Of a stretch of DNA of 49,171 bases, positions 19,235 through 27,625 are shown piece after piece. The notes beneath the pieces are model-generated. The model ran no database searches and was not told the origin of the DNA. It saw only the letters and a list, made by a program, of their open reading frames with translations. This DNA is from Psychrobacter sp. UBA3962 (GTDB lineage Bacteria > Pseudomonadota > Gammaproteobacteria > Pseudomonadales > Moraxellaceae). The translations under genes and the position numbers were made by a program. Where the stretch lies: NCBI RefSeq assembly GCF_002385225.1, contig NZ_DGDC01000017.1:1-49171 (forward strand). Direction: 5' to 3'. Position 1 is the stretch's first letter, and the number at the start of each line of letters is the position of its first letter.

Positions 19235-20191
19235 TTAGCTGCTAAGCGATTCTTTTTTTAGCATTTTAGAAGGTCTGTTTTGCCACAAATCAATACTAAA
19301 TAAAAACAACCCAAACCAAATCAAACCAAAGATCATTAATCTCTGAGTATCAAATGGCTCATGATAATAAAAGATAGCCAATAAGAAAATAATGGTCGGG
19401 GTCAGATAGTTCATAAAACTTAGAATACTAAAAGCCACCATTTTGGTTGATTTATTAAATAGCAGCAGCGGTATCAAAGTAATAGGGCCAGCAAGCATTA
19501 AAAACCAGATCTTACTGCTTAGCCAAAACGATAGTGATGAGCTGGCCACATCAGAGGTCATAAACCACCAAATACAAATAGGCACCAATAAGGCTGTCTC
19601 TATAAACATGGCATCTACTGCCTGAAGTGGGGTGCGTCTTTGCATTACCCCGTACACACTAAAGGAGCAGGCCAACACCAAAGATACCCAAGGGATACTA
19701 CCTAGCATCACCACTTGAATTAATACAGAAGCTAAGGCAAAGCCCACAGCAATCCACTGTAATGGGCGTAGTTTTTCTTGTAAAAACACTAGAGACAATA
19801 AAATACCAATTAGAGGGCTGATAAAGTAACCCAAACTGGCTTCTAATATCAGATTGGCATTGACCGCCCACACATAAGTGAGCCAGTTAATAGCAATAAT
19901 AATTCCCGATAGAAAGGTAATCCAGATTAGACGAGGATTAGATTTTAAGGTACCTAGCCACTGCCAGCGTTTGGTTACCACCAAAAACAATGCCAAACAG
20001 GCAAAGGTCCAAACAATGCGGTGCCCGATAATCTCGACGGCATTGTATTCGCCTAGCTGCTTGAAATAAAACGGAAAGCTACCCCAAATGCTAAAGGCAA
20101 TCAAAGCCGTCAGAATACCTTTGCTGGTGGTATGGACTACTGTGGTTTTAGGTTTACTGAGCGGGCTGTCGTTTGAGGTGGATGAAGACAT
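19235..20191 (-). CDS. rarD: RarD-type EamA-family permease
   Basis: Inner-membrane transporter of the drug/metabolite superfamily. It has about ten hydrophobic segments over 318 residues in two EamA repeats, beginning near residue 25 with the GILTALIAFSIWGSFPFYFK segment, typical of RarD, and continuing with ISPLIGILLSLVFLQEKL. Substrate is not known; the name comes from chloramphenicol-resistance work on homologues. It is separated from folB by 111 bases and from the upstream tyrA-aroA by a terminator, so it is likely its own unit or leads into folB-folK. Confidence 0.88.
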   Translation of the reverse strand: MSSSTSNDSPLSKPKTTVVHTTSKGILTALIAFSIWGSFPFYFKQLGEYNAVEIIGHRIVWTFACLALFLVVTKRWQWLGTLKSNPRLIWITFLSGIIIAINWLTYVWAVNANLILEASLGYFISPLIGILLSLVFLQEKLRPLQWIAVGFALASVLIQVVMLGSIPWVSLVLACSFSVYGVMQRRTPLQAVDAMFIETALLVPICIWWFMTSDVASSSLSFWLSSKIWFLMLAGPITLIPLLLFNKSTKMVAFSILSFMNYLTPTIIFLLAIFYYHEPFDTQRLMIFGLIWFGLFLFSIDLWQNRPSKMLKKESLSS

Positions 20192-20316
20192 ATAAACAAT
20201 CCAGAATACGGCTTACGATATGTGAGTGAGTCTATTTATTTTTATAATTATTAGCTGTCCATTATATAGCCTGCTAGCGGACAACTGTGTATTATCTTTA
20301 TTAGCATAGAAAGAGC

Positions 20317-20342
20317 AAAGCCACCCTGATTAGGATGGCTTT
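20317..20342. terminator. Terminator after tyrA-aroA
   Basis: AAAGCCACCCT and AGGATGGCTTT form an 11-base stem with one mismatch and a 4-base loop, 94 bases past the tyrA-aroA stop. T-rich sequence stands on both sides; the plus-strand run is the better one. Confidence 0.7.
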
Positions 20343-20435
20343 ATTTTTGTTGTTTTAATCTATATCTTTTATCAAAAAATTATCAAAGACTTTATTGTGA
20401 ATTTCTGAGGTCAAATCTGTAATTAGAGGTTAAGG

Positions 20436-22733
20436 TTATACCGATTTAACTTCAATATTCATACCCAGTCTGTTACACAGCTCAGCAAATCCTGGGAAGC
20501 TTGTATTAACCGTTTCAACCCCTTCAATTTTAATGGTATCTGAGGCTCTTAAACTGGCTACTGAGAAACTCATGGCAATACGGTGGTCATGATGTGAATA
20601 AATCTCTGCTCCGCCAAATACCGCTTCTGAATTATTACCGCCTTTACCTTCAATGATAATGCCATCTTCGGTCACAGTGCAGTCCACGCCTAACTGAGTT
20701 AGGCCATCCGCCATCACTGCGATACGGTCCGACTCTTTGACACGCAGCTCTTTGGCACCGGTAAGTACCGTTTGACCTTCAGCACAGCTAGCAGCGATAA
20801 ACAGTACTGGGAACTCGTCAATTGCTAGTGGCACAAGCTCTTCAGGGATTTGAATACCTTTTAATTGTGAAGATTTAATCGTGATGTCAGCGACAGGCTC
20901 ACCACCCACAAAGGTCTCATTACTGATGGTAATATCGGCATTCATCAGCTTTAAGATATCAATCACTCCGGTACGTGTGGGGTTCATGCCTACCTTAGTG
21001 ATGGTAATTTCACTGTCTTTAGCAATGGCAGCTGCTACCATAAAGAAGGCCGCAGAGGAGATATCAGCAGGTACCGCAATGTCACAGGCTGTCAGTTGAC
21101 CACCACCAACCACACTGATTTTATTGCCTTCAACTTCGACGTCATAACCAAAGGCGCTTAACATACGCTCAGTATGGTCACGGCTAATTTCAGGTTGGAT
21201 AACCGTGGTCTTGCCTTCTGCCCATAAGCCGGCTAGCAATAAGCATGATTTTACTTGTGCTGAAGCCACTGGCATATCATAAGTGATGCCTTGTAGCTTA
21301 CTGCCTCGTTTATCGCTACCAGTAATACTAATAGGCGCGGTGCCGCGTTCACCTGTGGTCTGTAAGGTCGCACCCATCTCACGCAATGGTTTTGCCACAC
21401 GCTCCATAGGACGCTTCGATAGGCTGGCATCACCGGTTAATACACTGTCAAATGGCTGAGCCGCTAGAATGCCCGATAAAAGACGCATGGTAGTACCAGA
21501 GTTGCCCATATATAAAGGCGTTTTACTGGGCTTAAGTCCATTAATACCCACACCATGAATGGTTACTTCGCCATTTTCTGGACCTTCAATGGTAACTCCC
21601 ATATCCCTAAATGCTTGTAGGGTTGCTAAGGCATCTTCCCCTTCCAAAAATCCAGTGACTTTGGTCACCCCTTCAGCCAAACTTCCAAACATAATACTGC
21701 GGTGGGAGATAGATTTATCGCCTGGAACAGTCATGCTGCCATTAATAGTGGTACTTGGGGTAATAATGTATGCGCTAGAGGCTTGATTTGAGGTTGCCAT
21801 AGAGTTATCCGTATTAGAAGGGTCCGTTAATTTTTTAGTATAAGGGGTGCTGGTCAGCATATGACCAAAATGTTTTCTGGCGGATTGAGCCCGGCCCAGT
21901 AAACCTAATAATTGAGTAGAATCCTCGTTAACAATTAAACTGCGTAGTTCTGATAAATACCTGCTGTATTCATCCAAAGCATTGATTAAAGCTGGCTTAT
22001 TGGCGATAAAGATATCATGCCACATCACTGGATCGCTGGCGGCGATGCGGGTGAAATCACGAAACCCCCCAGCAGCATAGCGAAAAATATCCATATTATC
22101 ATCATGACTGGCCAATTGCTCTACTAAGTTAAAAGCCAGTAAATGCGGGAGATGGCTGGTATAAGCCAATACTGCATCGTGATGCTCGACCCCCATTTTC
22201 ATTATGGTAGCGCCTGCACCCTCCCACAGCTTAGCCACCTTATCAATGGCTTCAGGGTCGGTGGTCTTTAGTTCACAAATGATTAAACTATGATTGACAA
22301 ATAAGTTGCTGCGGCGGGCATTATAACCAGACTGCTCGGCTCCCGCGATGGGGTGTGCCGGCACGAAACCTGAAGGCAGCTCTTTAAAGACTTCCTTGGC
22401 AGCCTCAACCACATTTAGTTTGGTACTACTAACGTCACTAATGATGCAGTCTGCTTCAATCAAGCCTTGTCTCATCGCTTGTTCAATACCTTTGAAGACT
22501 GCGCCAACGGTCTTAACTGGGACCGCCACAATGATACAATCACTGCCTGCTACCACATCAAATAATGAATCACTACCTGCGTCTATCACATCGTCTGCTA
22601 AAGCAGCTTCAATACTGGGAGCATGCCTGTCTACCGCCACCAATCTTCCAACCAGCTGTCTGTCTCTGATAGCTTGAGCCAAGCTTGCCCCAATTAAGCC
22701 CAAACCTATTATACAAACCTGTTCAAACAGCAT
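20436..22733 (-). CDS. tyrA-aroA: Fused prephenate dehydrogenase / EPSP synthase
   Basis: Bifunctional enzyme. Residues 1-300 are a TyrA-type dehydrogenase with the Rossmann motif GLGLIGASLA, the SDVSSTK segment and the TSHLPH catalytic histidine region (about 192-197). After a Ser/Asn-rich linker (about 303-325), residues 326-765 are 5-enolpyruvylshikimate-3-phosphate synthase. Its motifs are GDKSISHR (338-345), SAQVK, RDHTE and NPTR, the set I associate with class II, less glyphosate-sensitive enzymes. The final EPSP-synthase domain carries KESDRI and HHDHRIAMS. The fusion is known from Pseudomonas and Moraxellaceae. A Met at 312 in the linker could allow separate synthesis of the second half. 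It is the third gene of pheA-hisC-tyrA/aroA, 110 bases after hisC. Confidence 0.96.
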   Translation of the reverse strand: MLFEQVCIIGLGLIGASLAQAIRDRQLVGRLVAVDRHAPSIEAALADDVIDAGSDSLFDVVAGSDCIIVAVPVKTVGAVFKGIEQAMRQGLIEADCIISDVSSTKLNVVEAAKEVFKELPSGFVPAHPIAGAEQSGYNARRSNLFVNHSLIICELKTTDPEAIDKVAKLWEGAGATIMKMGVEHHDAVLAYTSHLPHLLAFNLVEQLASHDDNMDIFRYAAGGFRDFTRIAASDPVMWHDIFIANKPALINALDEYSRYLSELRSLIVNEDSTQLLGLLGRAQSARKHFGHMLTSTPYTKKLTDPSNTDNSMATSNQASSAYIITPSTTINGSMTVPGDKSISHRSIMFGSLAEGVTKVTGFLEGEDALATLQAFRDMGVTIEGPENGEVTIHGVGINGLKPSKTPLYMGNSGTTMRLLSGILAAQPFDSVLTGDASLSKRPMERVAKPLREMGATLQTTGERGTAPISITGSDKRGSKLQGITYDMPVASAQVKSCLLLAGLWAEGKTTVIQPEISRDHTERMLSAFGYDVEVEGNKISVVGGGQLTACDIAVPADISSAAFFMVAAAIAKDSEITITKVGMNPTRTGVIDILKLMNADITISNETFVGGEPVADITIKSSQLKGIQIPEELVPLAIDEFPVLFIAASCAEGQTVLTGAKELRVKESDRIAVMADGLTQLGVDCTVTEDGIIIEGKGGNNSEAVFGGAEIYSHHDHRIAMSFSVASLRASDTIKIEGVETVNTSFPGFAELCNRLGMNIEVKSV

Positions 22734-22843
22734 GTTTCATTAACCTACTTTTATTATATTAGTCATGAGGATATCTATATTGTCTTGCTTTGCTTTGCCT
22801 TTGTGCTTTGTCACATCAGCCAAAAGTCTATAACTTAACAGGC

Positions 22844-23947
22844 CTACATAGATTCCAAGGTGTCGCGAAGAGTGTCTATTAGACGGGTATTGTCTTCTGG
22901 CGTTCCTACCGTAATACGTAGCCACTCATCCAATCCATAACCTGCCAAGGGAAGTACGATGATTCCTTGCTCTAGTAAGGCTTGATTGATGCTGTCAGCG
23001 TCGCCTACATTGACCATTACGAAGTTAGCGTACGATTTAACAAAGCCTAGGCCTAGCGCATCAAACTGCTTACAGATCCAGCGCATCTGACCATCGTTTA
23101 TTTTATGAACTTTGGCTATAAAATCTTGATCAGCTAAGGCAGCTACCGCCGCTGATTGTGCGAGTAAACTGACATTAAAGGGCTGTCTGATACGATTCAA
23201 CATATCTGCAATGTTAGGATGACTTAAGGCATAACCCACGCGTAAACCTGCTAGCCCATAAGCCTTAGAAAAGGTTCTTACCAAAATAACGTTATCAAAC
23301 TCATCGATTAGCTGGCGATTATTGCTCTCTTCGCAGTACTCAATATAAGCCTCATCCAACACAACCAAAACGTGTGCTGGCACTTGCTCTACAAACTCTT
23401 GAATCTCTTGTTTGCTTAATAAAGTACCGGTCGGGTTATTAGGGTTGGCGATAAATACCATACGTACATTATTGTTCTGCTGGATGGCTTCAAGCATCGC
23501 CTGTAAGTCATGACCATAGCGCTTAGCGGGCACTTCAATCCCAGTAGCTCCGATCATTTTCGCCAACATAGAGTAAACGATGAAAGCGTACTCACTATAA
23601 ACTATGGCATCGTTATGACTAACAAACGTGCGAGCGATAATATCTAATAAGTCGTTAGAGCCATTACCCAAAGTGACTTGGCTACTGTGCACATCATTAA
23701 AGTCTGCCACCGCTTGCTTTAAATCCGTGCCATTGCTATCTGGATAGCGCGCCAGCTGATCCAACTGCTTGGTAATCGCTAAGGTCACATAAGGAGACGA
23801 TCCTAAGGGGTTTTCGTTGCTAGCTAGTTTTAGGACATCATTAACCTCATACTCCCGCTTTAAATCCTCAACAGATTTACCGGTTTGATAAGCTTTTAAC
23901 TTTAAGATGCTATCGTAGGCTGGGGTTAAAAATGTTTTTTCGGTCAT
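22844..23947 (-). CDS. hisC: Histidinol-phosphate / aromatic aminotransferase
   Basis: PLP-dependent fold-type I aminotransferase, 367 residues. Seen are the N-terminal KLASNENPLG motif, the NPNNPTG motif near residue 167, LDEAYIEY with the PLP-ring Asp and Tyr, and TFSKAYGLAGLRVGY with the Schiff-base lysine near residue 228. It acts on histidinol phosphate and, in this setting between pheA and tyrA-aroA, probably also supplies the transamination step for phenylalanine and tyrosine. The ribosome site AGG lies 8 bases before ATG; pheA ends 89 bases upstream. Confidence 0.93.
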   Translation of the reverse strand: MTEKTFLTPAYDSILKLKAYQTGKSVEDLKREYEVNDVLKLASNENPLGSSPYVTLAITKQLDQLARYPDSNGTDLKQAVADFNDVHSSQVTLGNGSNDLLDIIARTFVSHNDAIVYSEYAFIVYSMLAKMIGATGIEVPAKRYGHDLQAMLEAIQQNNNVRMVFIANPNNPTGTLLSKQEIQEFVEQVPAHVLVVLDEAYIEYCEESNNRQLIDEFDNVILVRTFSKAYGLAGLRVGYALSHPNIADMLNRIRQPFNVSLLAQSAAVAALADQDFIAKVHKINDGQMRWICKQFDALGLGFVKSYANFVMVNVGDADSINQALLEQGIIVLPLAGYGLDEWLRITVGTPEDNTRLIDTLRDTLESM

Positions 23948-24036
23948 GGTTTTACCTAATTTTGTGACAAATAGCCAATGGGTAACGGATACTGGCGGAT
24001 TAACAGCATTTTAGCTCAAAACAACAGCTTAAGGCT

Positions 24037-25215
24037 CTAAATAACAGCTTGTGGATAAGAACCTAAAATTCTAACATCACGAACTAAAGGACGAATCTCC
24101 TCAATAGCGGCTCTAACATTCTCATCTTCAATATGACCTTCCATATCGATGAAGAACACGTATGACCACTTATTTGGACGCTCTGGACGAGTCTCAATAC
24201 TGGTCATAGAGACCCCATGCTTAGACAGAGGCTTCAGAATTTCAATCAGCGCCCCTGCTTTGTTATGGGCTGAGACCAAGATGGAGGTTTTATCCTGACC
24301 TGAAGGCGCGATATCCTCATGACCGATGATTAAGAATCGAGTGGTGTTGCCTGGGTTGTCTTCAATATTTTCATGTAGCTTATGTAGATCATACTCTGCT
24401 ACTGCCACATCCCCAGCAATAGCTGCCGAATGCCACTCATTTTTTAATCTGCGAGCTGCTTCCCCATTACTTGAGACTTGAACCCGCTCTACATTAGGAT
24501 AGTTCACATCCAACCAATGGCGACACTGAGCCAATGACTGCTGATGTGAGTAGATACGACTTAAGCTATCAATCTTGGTATGCTCTGCCACTAAGAAGTT
24601 ATGATGGATTGGCAGTTCCACTTCACCGATAATTTTTAGTGATGAGGTCAAGAAACCATCAAGGGTATGGTTTACTACCCCTTCTGACGAGTTTTCCACT
24701 GGCACCACGCCATACATGGCAGAGCCTGCTTCAACTTCACGGAATACATCAGTAATGGTGGTTAAGGGGACAGTAGTTGACGCCTTACCAAAATGCTTTA
24801 ATGCCGCGGCATGAGTAAAGGTTCCGACAGGCCCTAAAAAAGCAATTTTCTGTGGGGCTTCTAAGTCTAAGCAAACCGACATAATTTCTCGGAATAAGCG
24901 TGCCATTTTTTCGTCACTAATAGGACTGTCTGAAGCTTGATTGCGCTTCATAATGTTTTTTAATACCTGTGCTTCACGCTCTGGACGATAGAAGATGGGG
25001 TTTGTATCTACTTCATCTGCATGTTCTTTTTTGAAGATGGCCACTTCTTGAGCAAGTTTGGCACGGTTACTAATGAGCTGTAAAATTTCACCATCCACTT
25101 GGTCAATTTTTTGGCGTAGCTCAACCAATACATTCTCAGGAGCTGAAAAATTTTCAGTAGCGCCTTTTTTGATATTGTTATCAGCGTTATTATCGTTATT
25201 TGTTGACGAAGTCAT
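24037..25215 (-). CDS. pheA: Chorismate mutase / prephenate dehydratase
   Basis: Bifunctional P-protein converting chorismate through prephenate to phenylpyruvate. An Asn/Asp-rich head (1-27) precedes an AroQ mutase domain (about 30-115, LRQKIDQVDGEILQLISNRA). The dehydratase domain (about 117-295) shows AFLGPVGTFTHAAA, VPVENSSEG and the catalytic NTTRFLII. A C-terminal ACT domain (about 302-392) has GALIEILKPL and the IETRP site, equivalents of GALV and ESRP that bind phenylalanine for feedback inhibition. The length of 392 is usual. The ribosome site AGG lies 7 bases before ATG. It is the first gene of the aromatic cluster. Confidence 0.96.
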   Translation of the reverse strand: MTSSTNNDNNADNNIKKGATENFSAPENVLVELRQKIDQVDGEILQLISNRAKLAQEVAIFKKEHADEVDTNPIFYRPEREAQVLKNIMKRNQASDSPISDEKMARLFREIMSVCLDLEAPQKIAFLGPVGTFTHAAALKHFGKASTTVPLTTITDVFREVEAGSAMYGVVPVENSSEGVVNHTLDGFLTSSLKIIGEVELPIHHNFLVAEHTKIDSLSRIYSHQQSLAQCRHWLDVNYPNVERVQVSSNGEAARRLKNEWHSAAIAGDVAVAEYDLHKLHENIEDNPGNTTRFLIIGHEDIAPSGQDKTSILVSAHNKAGALIEILKPLSKHGVSMTSIETRPERPNKWSYVFFIDMEGHIEDENVRAAIEEIRPLVRDVRILGSYPQAVI

Positions 25216-25293
25216 AAAAAAGCCTATGGGTCATGTTATGATAGTTGGGTACGTTACAAGTCATAATAAAGTAACTATAACAAACTTACGCCC

Positions 25294-25322
25294 TGTTTAG
25301 ATAGCGTCGTTTAAGTTGTCAA
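25294..25322 (-). promoter_or_regulatory. Possible promoter of the pheA cluster
   Basis: On the minus strand a perfect TTGACA (25322-25317) is followed after 17 bases by TAAACA. The -35 is consensus, the -10 poor. It would start transcription about 70 bases before pheA. The -35 touches the arm of the hairpin at 25321-25370. Confidence 0.35.
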
Positions 25323-25370
25323 TACACTTACTTTCCATTTTCAGCCAACTTATGGATAAGTAAGTGTATT
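25321..25370. promoter_or_regulatory. Long inverted repeat between pheA and tal
   Basis: AATACACTTACT and AGTAAGTGTATT are perfect 12-base arms, with a second inner pair TCCAT/ATGGA, giving a strong hairpin of about 50 bases. On the plus strand TTT follows immediately, like a terminator, but the only plus-strand gene is tal, 163 bases downstream. It could be a leader terminator, an attenuator or an operator. Confidence 0.6.
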
Positions 25371-25532
25371 TTTAAAGGTATTAACCTAGTTTAATACTCT
25401 GCAAAAATTAACGCTAGAGGGTCCGCACTTTTATATTAAGTTACTGTATTTATTTACTATAACTTAGCATATACGACTGTGATGATACCCTTGATATTTT
25501 TTAATCTCATAGAAATAAATTAGGAATAGATG

Positions 25533-26480
25533 ATGAGTGCCTTATCACAATTACAAACCATGACTACTATTGTTGCTGATACTGGAGACTTAAGTGCCAT
25601 TGCTCGCTTAAAGCCAGTTGATGCTACGACCAACCCCAGTCTAATTACCAAAGCACTCACCCACCCAGACAAGCAAGCCATGTTGGCTGATACCCTAAAC
25701 CGTTACTCCAATCATGGCGATGACATGATTGATAAAGTGATTGATGACTTAACGGTTCAAGTGGGCTGTGACATCCTAAAATTAATCGATGGCCGTGTTT
25801 CTACTGAAGTAGACGCTAGACTGTCTTATGACACTGAAGCCACCATTGCCAAAGCACATGAGTTTATGGAAGCCTATGAGCGTGCCGGCGTAGACAAAGA
25901 CCGCATCTTGATTAAAATTGCTGCTACTTGGCAAGGTATTAAGGCTGCTGAACAGTTGGAAAAAGAAGGCATCCACTGCAACCTAACTTTAATCTTCGGT
26001 CAGCATCAAGCTGTGGCTTGTGCCGAAGCAGGCGTGACGCTAATCTCTCCTTTTGTCGGCCGTATCCTTGACTGGCAAAAACGTGAGCAAAACCGTCAAG
26101 ACATTCCTGTAAGTGAAGACATGGGCGTGCAATCGGTTAAGCGCACCTATCAGTATTACAAACAACACGGCTATAAGACTCAAGTTATGGGTGCTAGCTT
26201 TAGAAGTGTGGATCAAATTCTAGCTTTAGCAGGATGTGACCTACTTACCATCTCACCCGAGCTTTTGGATGAGTTGGCTGCTTTAGACACTAACGTGGAG
26301 CAAGTGCTTTCAGCAGATATGGCAAGCGAAACCATGCCAAAGGTGAGCCTAACTGAAGAACAGTTCAGTGCTGAATATGAAAAAGACAGCATCACTCAGC
26401 ATTTATTACCGAAAGGTATTGACGGCTTTATCAATGCGCGTGATGAGCTAGCCAAGGCTTTAAAGCAATTAAACAAATAA
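25533..26480 (+). CDS. tal: Transaldolase
   Basis: Pentose-phosphate enzyme that moves a dihydroxyacetone unit from sedoheptulose 7-phosphate to glyceraldehyde 3-phosphate. 315 residues, as in the TalB class. Seen are DATTNPSLI near the N-terminus, ILIKIAATWQGIKAAE with the Schiff-base lysine (about residue 130), CNLTLIFGQHQAVACAEAG and SPFVGRILDW. Two adjacent ATG codons exist (25530, 25533); the second stands 7 bases after AGGA and is preferred. A strong palindromic terminator follows. Confidence 0.96.
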   Translation: MSALSQLQTMTTIVADTGDLSAIARLKPVDATTNPSLITKALTHPDKQAMLADTLNRYSNHGDDMIDKVIDDLTVQVGCDILKLIDGRVSTEVDARLSYDTEATIAKAHEFMEAYERAGVDKDRILIKIAATWQGIKAAEQLEKEGIHCNLTLIFGQHQAVACAEAGVTLISPFVGRILDWQKREQNRQDIPVSEDMGVQSVKRTYQYYKQHGYKTQVMGASFRSVDQILALAGCDLLTISPELLDELAALDTNVEQVLSADMASETMPKVSLTEEQFSAEYEKDSITQHLLPKGIDGFINARDELAKALKQLNK

Positions 26481-26543
26481 TAAGTTAAATGCACAACTGT
26501 TGAATAAATAACTTTTAAAAGCATTAACTGTCTTTAAACCAAA

Positions 26544-26569
26544 AAAACTCTACGCTAGCGTAGAGTTTT
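26544..26569. terminator. Bidirectional terminator between tal and apt
   Basis: A perfect 26-base palindrome, AAAACTCTACGCT and its complement, flanked by A-run and T-run, lies 63 bases after the tal stop and 49 bases after the end of the convergent apt gene. Confidence 0.88.
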
Positions 26570-26618
26570 TTATTATCGGCTATATCTATTATTTTTAAGA
26601 TCTATTATTGCTAAGGGC

Positions 26619-27206
26619 TTAGCCTTCTAGTACGGTATATACTGGCACTGGGAAAGGCTTATGTAAATCTACTAAATCCAGTAGCACTAATACACCTGCC
26701 ACTTCATGGCCAGCTTCTTTACACAAATGATAAGCGGTATTTAAAGTGCCCCCAGTAGCTAAAATATCATCAACCAATAATACTTTACGTGGAGCCATAC
26801 CGCCTTGGATTTCTAAAGTATCACTACCATACTCTAAGGCATAGGACTTATTGGCCACAGGAGGCGGTAGTTTACCAGGCTTACGCAGTAACACCATACC
26901 TTTGCCCAAGCGTCCTGATAACAAACTTGCAAAAACAAAACCACGGGCTTCAACAGCCACAAAACAATCAATCTGCTCTAATAAGCCATCCGGTAAAGCT
27001 GCTAGCATGGCATCAATAACTTCATTCACATGATCAAGCAGTAACGGAGTGATGTCATAAAAATCAATACCAGGCTTAGGAAAGTCAGGAACAGTGCGAA
27101 TGGCTTTCCACAAGTCATGCTGTCTACGGCTTTGTAAATCTTCATTGCTCGGTGGCACAGCGCCTGTCTCTTGCACGCTTGAGAGGCTTTGAGGGTTGTC
27201 ACTCAT
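26619..27206 (-). CDS. apt: Adenine phosphoribosyltransferase
   Basis: Purine salvage: adenine plus PRPP gives AMP. The 195 residues include a non-conserved Gln/Ser-rich head (1-30) before RTVPDFPKPGI, the family's opening motif. EARGFVFAS, LRKPGKLP and the PRPP loop VLLVDDILATGGTL (about 145-158) complete the signature. It is transcribed away from rubA. It converges with tal over a shared terminator. Confidence 0.95.
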   Translation of the reverse strand: MSDNPQSLSSVQETGAVPPSNEDLQSRRQHDLWKAIRTVPDFPKPGIDFYDITPLLLDHVNEVIDAMLAALPDGLLEQIDCFVAVEARGFVFASLLSGRLGKGMVLLRKPGKLPPPVANKSYALEYGSDTLEIQGGMAPRKVLLVDDILATGGTLNTAYHLCKEAGHEVAGVLVLLDLVDLHKPFPVPVYTVLEG

Positions 27207-27353
27207 AAGTTTTCCATCAAAATTAGGGTCGAAGAGGTAAGATAAACATATAGAGAGGGCTATTGTTTAACAAAACGTCTATTTTACCATATCATCTCCC
27301 TTGAGTCTTACAGATAGGTCACTGAAATTCGAATACCTGTTACTGAGCTTGTT

Positions 27354-27362
27354 TGCTATAAT
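27354..27362 (+). promoter_or_regulatory. Extended -10 promoter for rubA
   Basis: TGCTATAAT is a consensus extended -10, 50 bases before the rubA start. No clear -35 is present, which such promoters do not need. Confidence 0.55.
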
Positions 27363-27411
27363 CAATGCCCAAATTTAAACGTTAACCTTATGCTATATAG
27401 AGAGCTGTATA

Positions 27412-27576
27412 ATGAAAAAATGGGAATGCATAATTTGTGGCTGGATATATGATGAAGAGTTAGGCTGCCCGGAAGAAGGGATTGCACCAGGCACCAAATG
27501 GGAAGATATCCCTGATGACTGGACCTGTCCTGAATGCGGGGTCGGTAAATTAGACTTTGAAATGCTAGAGGTATAG
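27412..27576 (+). CDS. rubA: Rubredoxin
   Basis: Small one-iron electron carrier of 54 residues. The two iron-binding knuckles are CIICGWIYD (Cys6, Cys9) and CPECGVGK (Cys39, Cys42), with the conserved aromatic and acidic residues WEDIPDDW between. An extra Cys19 replaces a residue in the usual D-x-x-x-G-x-P stretch. AGAGAG precedes ATG. No rubredoxin reductase or alkane hydroxylase gene is in view, so its partner is unknown. An alpha/beta hydrolase gene follows 49 bases later on the same strand. Confidence 0.95.
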   Translation: MKKWECIICGWIYDEELGCPEEGIAPGTKWEDIPDDWTCPECGVGKLDFEMLEV

Positions 27577-27625
27577 TTTATCTTAATAGATACGACCCAA
27601 GGCCATTAAAAGGATTTTATGTACC

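Larger units (their letters stand above)
25216..25532. other. Divergent 317-base region between pheA and tal
   Basis: Contains the long hairpin at 25321-25370, a possible pheA promoter at 25294-25322 and the tal ribosome site AGGA at 25522-25525. A short frame running into the pheA start was considered as a leader and not accepted. No other feature seen. Confidence 0.6.

Noticed and set aside
25215..25270. Short frame before pheA with Leu-Phe-Tyr-Asp-Phe codons, a possible attenuation leader peptide
   Set aside because: No ribosome site, it overlaps the pheA start, and the strong hairpin lies upstream rather than downstream of it.
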